NCBI GenBank assembly: GCA_022867105.1
Contig: JALHVH010000075.1
Coordinates: forward strand, 1 to 11,781
Length of the DNA stretch: 11,781 nucleotides
Direction of reading: 5' to 3'
DNA from: Candidatus Aminicenantota bacterium
Lineage (GTDB): Bacteria; Acidobacteriota; Aminicenantia; Aminicenantales; Saccharicenantaceae
Part shown: positions 1 through 6,827 of the stretch, in pieces
Layout: each line of letters begins with the position of its first letter
Numbering within the stretch: position 1 is the first letter of the stretch
Translations under genes and position numbers: made by a program
The notes under the pieces: generated by a model
Told to the model about the DNA's origin: nothing
What the model saw: the letters and a program-made list of their open reading frames with translations, nothing else
Databases searched by the model: none

Positions 1-569
1 GGGGTCTGCTTGTAGTCGTTCCCGTGGATGGAGAAACCCTTGTAGTTCAGTCCGGCGGCCAGGGCCTGGCCCTTGGCCTCGGCCTCGATGGTCCGGGTGT
101 CCACGATCTCTCCCGTCTCCGTGTCGACGACCTTCAGATCGATGGCGATATAGGCCTTGTTTTTCTTGCCGCCCACGCTGATCCCTTTGAAGCTGACGCC
201 GCCGCCGGTCCCCTTGACGTCCTCTTCGAAGGACGAGACGGTCGCCGCCACAAGGTACTTGGCCCCTTTGATCTTGCCCATCTTGACCTTCGTCGCGGCG
301 TCGACCCTGTCGGTGTCGCTCAGGTCTTGTTCCCCGAGGACGGCGTCGATGTCCTTCCTGTCGAGGACCTGGAAGGACCGGGTCGATACCAGCTCGGAGG
401 CGAGCATATCAGACAGCTCCGTGCCGACAGAGCCAGTCCACCAGCCGGCGCTCGTGTGGTTTGTGAACCTCAGAACGCCCATCCGGGGCTTTTCCTGGGC
501 GAAGCTTGTCCCGGCAAACACCGCGAACAGGAGCGCCGTGGCCGCAGTCATCCATAGGATTTTTTTCAT
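1..569 (-). CDS. CsgG/HfaB-family exported protein, N-terminal part (runs off left edge)
   Basis: The minus frame starting at ATG 569-567 gives 189 complete codons and is still open at base 1, so the C-terminus is missing. Residues 1-24 form a signal peptide: MKK, a hydrophobic core, then TSFA with likely signal peptidase I cleavage before Gln25. There is no lipobox Cys, unlike E. coli CsgG, which is a lipoprotein. The mature part looks like the CsgG fold: MGVLRFTN near residue 29, a helix with ELSDMLASEL, FQVLDRKDID, then GAKYLVAATVSSFEED and a strand ending in VVDTETGEIVDTRTI. Family members assemble in or at the outer membrane, either in curli-type secretion or as lipoprotein-like partners of other envelope systems. 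The exact role here cannot be told, and no curli genes are visible. A strong Shine-Dalgarno AGGAGGT (complement of 574-580) lies 4 bases before the ATG and fixes the start. The gene is divergent from uvrB. The family call is fairly secure; the function is not. Confidence 0.82.
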   Translation of the reverse strand, partial: MKKILWMTAATALLFAVFAGTSFAQEKPRMGVLRFTNHTSAGWWTGSVGTELSDMLASELVSTRSFQVLDRKDIDAVLGEQDLSDTDRVDAATKVKMGKIKGAKYLVAATVSSFEEDVKGTGGGVSFKGISVGGKKNKAYIAIDLKVVDTETGEIVDTRTIEAEAKGQALAAGLNYKGFSIHGNDYKQT

Positions 570-609
570 GAGGACCTCCTTCATTTTTCCATTCTATAAA
601 GATCTGAGG

Positions 610-641
610 ATTATATAGCATAAGATCGTCGCTCTTGTCTA
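610..641 (-). promoter_or_regulatory. Predicted promoter of the CsgG-like gene
   Basis: Read on the minus strand, a -35-like TAGACA (641-636, 5 of 6 consensus bases) is followed after 18 bases by TATATA (617-612), which is preceded by an extended -10 TG at 620-619. An alternative -10, TATAAT, is two bases further on (615-610). Transcription would start near 604, leaving a leader of about 35 bases with the Shine-Dalgarno. Its upstream half abuts the uvrB promoter, so the two divergent promoters are back to back. Confidence 0.5.
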
Positions 642-661
642 TCCGTCGCCGGCTCGGGACG

Positions 662-670
662 TGCTATAAT
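662..670 (+). promoter_or_regulatory. Extended -10 promoter of uvrB
   Basis: TGCTATAAT at 662-670 is a perfect extended -10 element (TG, one base, TATAAT). At the normal spacing no good -35 is visible (642-647 reads TCCGTC), as is common for extended -10 promoters. The expected transcription start is near 677, only about 2 bases before the uvrB ATG at 679. I see no obvious SOS (LexA) box in 570-678, although LexA motifs differ between phyla. Confidence 0.6.
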
Positions 671-678
671 CATTCCTG

Positions 679-2673
679 ATGCGTGAGTTCGAGCTCCACT
701 CCGAATTCGAGCCCAAAGGCGACCAGGTCGGGGCCATCAAAAGCCTGTCCGAGGGCCTGGAACAAGGGCTGAAGCACCAGGTCCTGATGGGCGTCACGGG
801 GTCCGGAAAGACCTTCACCATAGCCAATGTCATCGCGAGGGCCCGACGGCCCGTTCTGGTCATCTCCCACAACAAAACGCTGGCCGCCCAGCTCTACCAG
901 GAGTTCCGACGCTTCTTCCCCCGGAACGCCGTCGAATACTTCGTCAGCTACTACGACTACTACCAGCCCGAGGCCTACCTGCCGTCCTCCAACACCTACA
1001 TCGCCAAGGAAGCGACGATTAACGACGAGATCGACCGGATGCGCCTTTGCGCCACGAACGCCCTGTTCGACCGCCGGGACGTGATCATCGTGGCCTCAGT
1101 CTCCTGCATTTATGGCATCGGCGCCCCGGAAACCTATTATTCCATGAGCTTCGGCCTGGAGAAGGGCCAGGTCCTGAGCCGCAAAAAGATCCTCGAGAGC
1201 CTCGTCGACATCCAGTACGAGCGGCAAGAAGCCGACTTCAAGAGGGGTTCGTTCCGCGTCCGCGGCGACATCGTCGAGGTCCTCCCTTCTTACGAGGACT
1301 TCGCCTATAGGATCGAGCTCGAGGACGGCCGGATCAAGGCCCTGTCCGCCGTCGATCCGCTCCTGGGAAAGACGCTGGATACCTATGATAAGATCATGGT
1401 CCATCCGCGGACGTTCTTCTCGACGCCGCGGGACGTCCTCAAGGCCGCGGCCGACGGCATCGAGCAGGAACTCGTCCAGAGGACCGAGCTGTTCAGGTCC
1501 GAGGGCAAGTTCATGGAAGCCGAGAGGATCGAAGAACGGACGCTCTACGACCTGGACATGTTCCGGGAGCTCGGATATTGTCCGGGCATCGAGAATTACT
1601 CCCGCTACCTGAGCGGCAGGAATCCCGGCGAGCCCCCCTTCACGCTCTTGGACTACTTCCCGAAGGACTTCCTGACCATCATCGACGAATCGCACGTCAC
1701 CGTCCCCCAAATCGGAGGGATGTACCACGGAGACAGGTCCCGGAAGATGACCCTCGTCGACCATGGCTTTCGTCTACCCTCGGCGCTGGACAACCGGCCG
1801 CTGAACTTCGAAGAGTTCGGGGAAAGGGTCAACCAGGTCCTCTACGTCTCAGCGACTCCGGCTTCCTACGAGGTCCGGACGTCGGAAAACCGGGTCGTCG
1901 AGCAAGTCATCCGGCCCACGGGCCTGACCGACCCGGAGATCGAGGTTCGGCCGGTCAAGGGCCAGGTGGACGACCTGATGGCCGAGATCGGGAAGAGGAC
2001 GAAACAAAACGAGCGGACGCTCGTCACGACGCTGACCAAGAAGATGGCCGAGGACTTGACGCGCCACTACCACGAGCTGGGGCTCCGGGTGCGCTACCTT
2101 CACTCGGACATCGAGACCCTGGACCGGGTCAAGATCCTGAGGGACCTCCGAAAAGGCGAGTTCGACGCCCTCATCGGGATCAACCTGCTCCGGGAAGGCC
2201 TGGACCTGCCAGAGGTCTCGCTCGTGGCCATCCTGGACGCCGACAAAGAAGGGTTTCTGAGGTCGTCGAGCGCGCTCATCCAGACGTTCGGGCGGGCGGC
2301 CCGCCACGTCGGGGGGAAGGCGATCCTTTATGCCGACGCGTTCACGGATTCCATGAAGGCGGCCATCGAGGAGACGGGCCGCCGCCGGAAGATCCAGCAG
2401 GAATTCAACCTCCGGCACGGGATCACACCCCAATCCATCATCAAGGGGATCGACGAGGTCCTGAGGAGCGTCTACGAACGTGATTACTTCGACCTCACCG
2501 GGATCTCGGAGGACAAGGAGATCACCCTTTCCCCGGAGAAACGGAAGAAGAGGATGGAAGAGCTCGAAAAGCTGATGCGGGAAGCGTCCAAGAACCTCGA
2601 ATTCGAGAAGGCCGCGAAGTTCAGGGACGAGCTCAGCCGGCTGAAGAAGCGCGAGCTGGAGCTCTCCCTGTGA
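679..2673 (+). CDS. uvrB: UvrABC system protein B (excision-repair helicase-like damage verifier)
   Basis: This 664-residue protein has normal UvrB length and order. It receives damaged DNA from UvrA, verifies the lesion and loads UvrC. Visible motifs are Walker A GVTGSGKT (38-45), the beta-hairpin YYDYYQP (91-97) that inserts between the DNA strands, the Walker B-type DESH (336-339), helicase motif VI QTFGRAAR (535-542), and a C-terminal UVR domain (about 625-660) that contacts UvrC. In E. coli the Walker B numbering is one residue higher, so the N-terminus is correctly placed. The in-frame TAA at 667-669 excludes any earlier ATG, GTG or TTG start. There is no Shine-Dalgarno, and the -10 box ends 8 bases before the ATG, suggesting a leaderless message. 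uvrC follows after 34 bases, so the two are probably co-transcribed. uvrA is not in the window. Confidence 0.98.
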   Translation: MREFELHSEFEPKGDQVGAIKSLSEGLEQGLKHQVLMGVTGSGKTFTIANVIARARRPVLVISHNKTLAAQLYQEFRRFFPRNAVEYFVSYYDYYQPEAYLPSSNTYIAKEATINDEIDRMRLCATNALFDRRDVIIVASVSCIYGIGAPETYYSMSFGLEKGQVLSRKKILESLVDIQYERQEADFKRGSFRVRGDIVEVLPSYEDFAYRIELEDGRIKALSAVDPLLGKTLDTYDKIMVHPRTFFSTPRDVLKAAADGIEQELVQRTELFRSEGKFMEAERIEERTLYDLDMFRELGYCPGIENYSRYLSGRNPGEPPFTLLDYFPKDFLTIIDESHVTVPQIGGMYHGDRSRKMTLVDHGFRLPSALDNRPLNFEEFGERVNQVLYVSATPASYEVRTSENRVVEQVIRPTGLTDPEIEVRPVKGQVDDLMAEIGKRTKQNERTLVTTLTKKMAEDLTRHYHELGLRVRYLHSDIETLDRVKILRDLRKGEFDALIGINLLREGLDLPEVSLVAILDADKEGFLRSSSALIQTFGRAARHVGGKAILYADAFTDSMKAAIEETGRRRKIQQEFNLRHGITPQSIIKGIDEVLRSVYERDYFDLTGISEDKEITLSPEKRKKRMEELEKLMREASKNLEFEKAAKFRDELSRLKKRELELSL

Positions 2674-2707
2674 AGGCGGCGGACGAAAAGGGCCATTGGG
2701 AGAACGC

Positions 2708-4480
2708 ATGCCGGGCGGACTGAAAGGCAAGGTCGCGGGATTCCCGGAAAAGCCGGGCATTTATTTCTTCCGTGACGCGGCGGGCAAGGTCCTCTACATC
2801 GGCAAGGCCAGGTCCCTGCGGAACCGGGTGCGGTCCTACTTCCTGCCCGATCCCGACGTCAAGGTCCGGAACATCTTGAGGGAGACGGCGGACATCGACT
2901 ACCTGCTCACAGGCTCCGAAAAAGAGGCGGCCTTCCTCGAGAACAATTACGTTCAGCAGGTCCAGCCGAAGTTCAACCTCAGGCTCAAGGACGACAAGAG
3001 TTTCCCTTACCTGAAGCTGACCGTGCGGGACGAGTTCCCCGGCGTCTATTTCAGCCGCAAGGTCGAAAGGGACGGGGCGAAGTACTTCGGCCCGTTCAGC
3101 CCGGCCTCCCGGGCGCGGAAGACGATTCACCTCGTGAACAGGAATTTCGGCATCCGCGGCTGTGAGGAAGCGGCCTTCAAGGGACGCGGGAGGCCCTGTC
3201 TGGAACACGACCTGGGGCTCTGCTCGGCCCCGTGCGTCGGCCTTATTTCGGAAGCCGATTACGCAAAGGACGCTAAGGACGCGAGGCTCTTTCTCGAAGG
3301 CCGGACGGCTGAGTTGACGGAAAGCCTGAAGCTCAGGATGCGAGCCGCGGCGGGTACCCATCAGTTCGAGGAAGCCGCCCGCTGCCGCGACCTCATCCGG
3401 ACTCTCGAAGACATCAAGCAAAAGCCCCGAACGATCTCCGTCGGCCTCGAAGACCTCGACGTGGCGGGGTTCGCCCGGTCCGGGGACGCGGCCGCGCTCC
3501 ACGTCTTTTTCATGAGGCGGGGAAAGATCCGGGATTCGCGCGAGGCCTTCGTCGAAGGGGCGGCGGGAAGCCCGGGCGGCGAGGTCCTGGCAAACCTCCT
3601 TTCGGGGTTCTACGCGGCCGCGGAAAAACCGAAAAAGGTCCTTTTGCCATTCGAGCCGGCCGATAGACGCCGATTGCAGGAAGAGGTCTTCCCGGGTCCG
3701 AATAAGAAGACACAAATGATCGTTCCAAGGGCCGGAAAATACGCGAGACTCGTTGAGCTGGCCAATAAGAACGCCGAGACGGCGCTCCGCAGGAAAGAGA
3801 GGGATCTCTCCCCCGTCCTCCACCTGGCGCAGGTCCTGGGAATGCCGACGCCGCCGGAGAGGATCGAGGGCTTCGACATATCCAATACGGGCGGCGACGA
3901 ATCGGTGGGCTCACTCGTCGTCTTCGACGGCGGAGTTCCCAACAAGGACGAGTACAGGAAGTTCCGGATCCGGACTGTCGTGGGGTCAAACGACACGGCC
4001 AGTTTGGAGGAGGTCGTCCGACGCCGCTGCGTCCGACTCAAGGAAGAGGGGAACATAGGACCCGGGCTCATCATGGTGGATGGCGGGAAGGGACAGCTCG
4101 CGGCCGCGGTCAAAGCTCTTGGCGATGCGGGAGCGGGGAACGTGCCTGTGATCTCCCTGGCCAAACGGGAAGAGATCATTTTCACGCCCCATCATCCCGA
4201 AGGCATCCGGCTGGACAGAACGTCGCCCGCCCTCAAGCTCCTCCAGCATATTCGGGACGAGGCCCACCGTTTCGCCATCACCTTCCACAGGAAGCGCCGG
4301 GAAAAAAAGAGCTTTGGGTCCGAACTGGACGGCATCCCGGGCCTGGGTCCCAAAAGGAAAGCCGCTCTGCTCGAAAGATTTAGGAGCCTCGACGCCATTC
4401 TTTCCGCATCCTTCGCGGACCTCGCGGCCGTCGTCGGAGAAAAAACCGCCCTGACCCTGATCTCCGCCTTGAGGAAATAG
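2708..4480 (+). CDS. uvrC: UvrABC system protein C (dual-incision excision nuclease)
   Basis: This 590-residue protein incises DNA on both sides of a UvrB-bound lesion. The N-terminal GIY-YIG nuclease for the 3' cut has G17-I-Y19, Y30-I-G32 and the metal-binding Glu78. A cysteine region, C152, C164, C172 and C176, matches the four-Cys cluster of UvrC proteins reported to bind [4Fe-4S]. A UVR motif follows (FEEAARCRDLI, about 219-229). The RNase H-like 5' nuclease has Asp390 (GFDIS), Asp458 (VDGGKG) and His520 (DEAHRFA). A helix-hairpin-helix pair (GIPGLGPKRK and following) closes the protein. I chose ATG 2708 because GGGAG at 2698-2702 is 5 bases upstream and the sequence then starts like other UvrCs. 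An in-frame TTG at 2696 would add four residues. It lies 34 bases after uvrB and is probably translated from the same message. Confidence 0.97.
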   Translation: MPGGLKGKVAGFPEKPGIYFFRDAAGKVLYIGKARSLRNRVRSYFLPDPDVKVRNILRETADIDYLLTGSEKEAAFLENNYVQQVQPKFNLRLKDDKSFPYLKLTVRDEFPGVYFSRKVERDGAKYFGPFSPASRARKTIHLVNRNFGIRGCEEAAFKGRGRPCLEHDLGLCSAPCVGLISEADYAKDAKDARLFLEGRTAELTESLKLRMRAAAGTHQFEEAARCRDLIRTLEDIKQKPRTISVGLEDLDVAGFARSGDAAALHVFFMRRGKIRDSREAFVEGAAGSPGGEVLANLLSGFYAAAEKPKKVLLPFEPADRRRLQEEVFPGPNKKTQMIVPRAGKYARLVELANKNAETALRRKERDLSPVLHLAQVLGMPTPPERIEGFDISNTGGDESVGSLVVFDGGVPNKDEYRKFRIRTVVGSNDTASLEEVVRRRCVRLKEEGNIGPGLIMVDGGKGQLAAAVKALGDAGAGNVPVISLAKREEIIFTPHHPEGIRLDRTSPALKLLQHIRDEAHRFAITFHRKRREKKSFGSELDGIPGLGPKRKAALLERFRSLDAILSASFADLAAVVGEKTALTLISALRK

Positions 4481-4491
4481 AACAGGGGGAT

Positions 4492-6423
4492 TCAGGCCAC
4501 GATCCGGATGATCCAGGCGAGGAGGACGGCGACTGAGACGCTCAGGGCGGCGGACAGAAAGGCGATCTTTTTCCCCATTTCCTTCCAGAGCATGGCGAAC
4601 GTGGACAAGCAGGGAATGAAGAAGCTGACGAAAACCGTGAAAACAAGGAGCTGCTCCTTGGTGATCACGGTGAGGAGGTCCCGGTAGCTGGTCCCCAGGG
4701 CCTGAAGCATCATGATCAATGACAACTCTTTTCGCAGGAACCCGAACACGAGCGTCACTCCCAGTTCTCTGGGCAATCCCAGCGCCCCGGCGACAAGGGG
4801 CGAGAGGACCGCGTTGATCGTCCGGTCGACGTGGAAGGCTTGAAGCAGGCTCAGGAAGACGCTCCCGGCGATGAGGAGCGGCCAGGCGAACGCCAGGAAC
4901 GAGCGGAGCTGGAAATAGGTCTTCTTCAGGATGTTCCTGAACGAGGGCCGCTTCAGGGTCGGGATCTCGAGAATGAGCCCCGGGGACGGCGCTTTGGTGA
5001 ACAAGGTGATCACGCGTCCGAGGACGGCCACGAGCAGGATGTTCAGGACGTAAAAGCCAAGGGCGGCCCAAGGACCCAAATAGAACGCGACCAGCGCCAG
5101 GATGACGGTCGTCCGGGCCGAACATGGAATGAACGGGATGAGGAGAGACGTGATGATCCGGTCGCGCCTGGATTCCAGGATCCGGGTCGAAACGATCGCC
5201 GGCACGTTGCAGCCGAAACCGAGGATGAACGGGGCGACCGATTTTCCGTGAAGGCCGATGTGGTGCATGAAGGCGTCCAGCAGGAACCCCGCCCGGGCCA
5301 GGTATCCGAGGTCCTCCAGGAAGGCCATGAAGACGAGCAACGGGATGAAATATGGCAGGACGACGGCGATCCCCCCCCCGATGCCCTGGACGAGCCCGTC
5401 CGCCAGGTGGAAGAGGACGTTCGAACCGAGGTGCCTGCCCAAGTCCTGATCGAGGGACGTGAACGGCTTGAGAAGCAGGGTTTCGAGCGGGTTCCCGATT
5501 TTGAAGATCAAAAAGAAAAACGCCGTGAACACCGCGGCCAGGATGACGTAGCCGTAGAAGGGATGCATGATGACGTCATCGACCTTCCTGTCCCACGGCA
5601 CTTTTCTCCCCCGTTCGACCAAGCTGGCCTCCTCGGCGATCTTCTGGGCCAGATGGTGGCGCTCGGCGGAGATGATCTCATAGGCCGGGGCGCTCCGGCC
5701 GGATTCGATGCCGAGGCGAACGCGGTCGACCTCGGCCTTGAGGCCCGGTTCCAACTCGCCCAGCATCACGTCGCAGAAGAGCCGGTCGGCCTCGATCATC
5801 TTGACCGCCGTGAACCGGCGGTTGGCCACGAGCGGAAATTCCGGAGGAAGCAACCTCGCCAACTCCTCGATGCGACTCTCGACGTCCCTGGACCAGGTCC
5901 GCGCCCCGGGCTTCCCGGCGTCTTCGAGGGTTTTGAAAGCCTCGTTGAGCAGTTCTTTGACACCCCTGCCGCGCGACGCAATGATGGGAACGACCGCGAC
6001 GCCCAAAAGCGACGCCAGTTTCCCAGGGTCGATTTTAACTCCTTTTTTTTCGGCCAGGTCCATCATATTCAAGGCAACGACCATGGGCCAGCCGAGCTCG
6101 ATGAGCTCGAGGGTAAACTCAAGGCTCCTCCCCAGGACCGAGGCGTCCACGACGTTGATGATGAGGTCGGGCTTTTCTGAGAACAGGTGGGAGAGCGCTG
6201 TCTTCTCCGCCGGGTCGGACGGGCAGAGCGAATAGGTCCCCGGCAGGTCGATGATATCCAGGAGGCGGCCCTCGATCGAGACCCGGCTATGGGTGTGTTT
6301 GATGGTCGTCCCGGGGAAATTCGAGGTCTCGGCCTTCAGGCCTGCGATCGAATTGAAGAGAGTGCTCTTGCCGCAGTTGGGCTGGCCGATGAAGATGACC
6401 GTCGGGGCGTCAGGACCGGCCAT
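4492..6423 (-). CDS. feoB: Ferrous iron transport protein B (GTPase-coupled inner-membrane permease)
   Basis: This 643-residue inner-membrane protein imports Fe(II). The N-terminal G domain has G1 GQPNCGKST (13-21), switch region NFPGTT (35-40), G3 DLPG (59-62), G4 NMMD (119-122) and an SRG G5 region. A helical, charged linker follows, then many hydrophobic segments. The membrane part has the conserved Cys-containing gate motifs GCNVPAI, PCSARTT and, near the end, PCLSTFA. It is somewhat shorter than the roughly 700-770 residues of well-studied FeoB proteins but has no internal break. I chose ATG 6423 because GAGG lies 7 bases upstream and the protein begins shortly before the P-loop. The frame could extend to 6465, but that extension lies entirely within feoA and looks non-native. 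The start overlaps the feoA stop by 14 bases, implying translational coupling. It converges on uvrC with 11 bases between the stops. No feoC is seen. Confidence 0.96.
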   Translation of the reverse strand: MAGPDAPTVIFIGQPNCGKSTLFNSIAGLKAETSNFPGTTIKHTHSRVSIEGRLLDIIDLPGTYSLCPSDPAEKTALSHLFSEKPDLIINVVDASVLGRSLEFTLELIELGWPMVVALNMMDLAEKKGVKIDPGKLASLLGVAVVPIIASRGRGVKELLNEAFKTLEDAGKPGARTWSRDVESRIEELARLLPPEFPLVANRRFTAVKMIEADRLFCDVMLGELEPGLKAEVDRVRLGIESGRSAPAYEIISAERHHLAQKIAEEASLVERGRKVPWDRKVDDVIMHPFYGYVILAAVFTAFFFLIFKIGNPLETLLLKPFTSLDQDLGRHLGSNVLFHLADGLVQGIGGGIAVVLPYFIPLLVFMAFLEDLGYLARAGFLLDAFMHHIGLHGKSVAPFILGFGCNVPAIVSTRILESRRDRIITSLLIPFIPCSARTTVILALVAFYLGPWAALGFYVLNILLVAVLGRVITLFTKAPSPGLILEIPTLKRPSFRNILKKTYFQLRSFLAFAWPLLIAGSVFLSLLQAFHVDRTINAVLSPLVAGALGLPRELGVTLVFGFLRKELSLIMMLQALGTSYRDLLTVITKEQLLVFTVFVSFFIPCLSTFAMLWKEMGKKIAFLSAALSVSVAVLLAWIIRIVA

Positions 6424-6667
6424 CCAGGACCTCGACCGTGATCCTCCCGGCGATCCCCCGTCCAAGGGCGACCCGCATGCCGGAGGCGGAGCTCCGAACG
6501 AGGATGGGACCTTTCAGGATAGCCACGGAATCCAGCTCCACGACGTCCCCTTTGTGGAAGCCGATGGCCAGGAGCCTCCTCCTGACCGATTCGCCGCCGG
6601 CGATGTCGATGACCTTCAGGGGCTTGTCGATCGGGGCTTCGACCAGGCTCAACCCTTTTGTTCTCAT
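6410..6667 (-). CDS. feoA: Ferrous iron transport protein A (SH3-like FeoA)
   Basis: This small cytosolic protein of 85 residues has the FeoA core: PLKVIDIAGGESVRRRLLAIGFHKGD, then a strand-rich part with ILVRSSASGMRVALGRGIAGRITVE. That is the usual SH3-like beta-barrel with the conserved LxxxGF(x)xGD turn. FeoA is thought to assist or regulate FeoB at the membrane. The start ATG 6667-6665 has GGAG (complement of 6676-6679) 8 bases upstream. It is the first gene of the feoAB pair, and its last 14 bases overlap feoB. A TATAAT -10 box lies about 70 bases upstream on the same strand. Confidence 0.93.
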   Translation of the reverse strand: MRTKGLSLVEAPIDKPLKVIDIAGGESVRRRLLAIGFHKGDVVELDSVAILKGPILVRSSASGMRVALGRGIAGRITVEVLDGRS

Positions 6668-6733
6668 GTTTCGTGCTCCGGCATGATATCCGAATTCCTC
6701 GCGTCTGGGAACATTTTTTTATCCACAGCATAT

Positions 6734-6762
6734 ATTATACCCTATTTATTTTATAGAATATA
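6734..6762 (-). promoter_or_regulatory. Predicted feoAB promoter
   Basis: On the minus strand a perfect TATAAT lies at 6739-6734. The hexamer 17 bases upstream (6762-6757, TATATT) is a poor -35. The whole upstream segment 6735-6767 is AT-rich in an otherwise GC-rich window. Transcription would start near 6727, leaving a leader of about 60 bases before feoA. The weak -35 is overlapped by the inverted repeat at 6749-6767. Confidence 0.5.
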
Positions 6763-6767
6763 TAAAA
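6749..6767. promoter_or_regulatory. Inverted repeat, candidate metalloregulator operator for feoAB
   Basis: TTTTATA (6749-6755) and TATAAAA (6761-6767) are perfect 7-bp inverted arms separated by five bases, giving a 19-bp element. It overlaps the -35 region of the feo promoter. Fur-type and DtxR-type operators are also about 19 bp, and feo genes are commonly iron-repressed. The sequence does not match the classical Fur or DtxR consensus closely, so the regulator is unknown. AT-rich sequence makes chance palindromes likelier. Confidence 0.35.
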
Positions 6768-6782
6768 CATCCTTCCGGATCC

Positions 6783-6810
6783 TTGACTAAAGGTGGCGCT
6801 CTGCTATGAT
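6783..6810 (+). promoter_or_regulatory. Predicted sigma70-type promoter of the sulfatase-like gene
   Basis: TTGACT (6783-6788), a 16-base spacer, then TATGAT (6805-6810) preceded by an extended -10 TG (6802-6803). This is the best complete promoter in the window. Transcription would start near 6817, giving an 11-base leader with no Shine-Dalgarno before the ATG at 6828. Confidence 0.65.
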
Positions 6811-6827
6811 GTCTCCCGTACGACAAG

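Noticed and set aside
600..627. GATCT ... AGATC inverted repeat between the CsgG-like gene and uvrB
   Set aside because: The arms are only 5 bp, 17 bases apart, and there is no match to a known LexA or other operator; likely chance.
1578..2483. A 301-codon plus-strand frame within uvrB
   Set aside because: The product is Arg/Pro/Gly-rich, typical of an out-of-frame reading of GC-rich coding DNA.
2696..2707. TTG start for uvrC
   Set aside because: ATG 2708 has GGGAG at a good distance and gives a typical UvrC N-terminus; the TTG start cannot be fully excluded.
2633..3823. A 396-codon minus-strand frame opposite uvrC
   Set aside because: It is a shadow of uvrC, which has all catalytic residues; the antisense product has no recognisable motif or start signal.
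4831..6180. A 449-codon plus-strand frame opposite feoB
   Set aside because: The translation is highly charged, low in hydrophobic residues and matches no family. The opposite strand encodes a complete FeoB with all G motifs and membrane segments.
6424..6465. Upstream in-frame start for feoB adding 14 residues
   Set aside because: The extension (Ser, Gly and Arg-rich) lies inside feoA and does not resemble FeoB N-termini; ATG 6423 has its own GAGG ribosome site.
6713..6720. T-tract at the end of a possible terminator
   Set aside because: No stable GC-rich hairpin precedes it on the plus strand, and no gene ends there.
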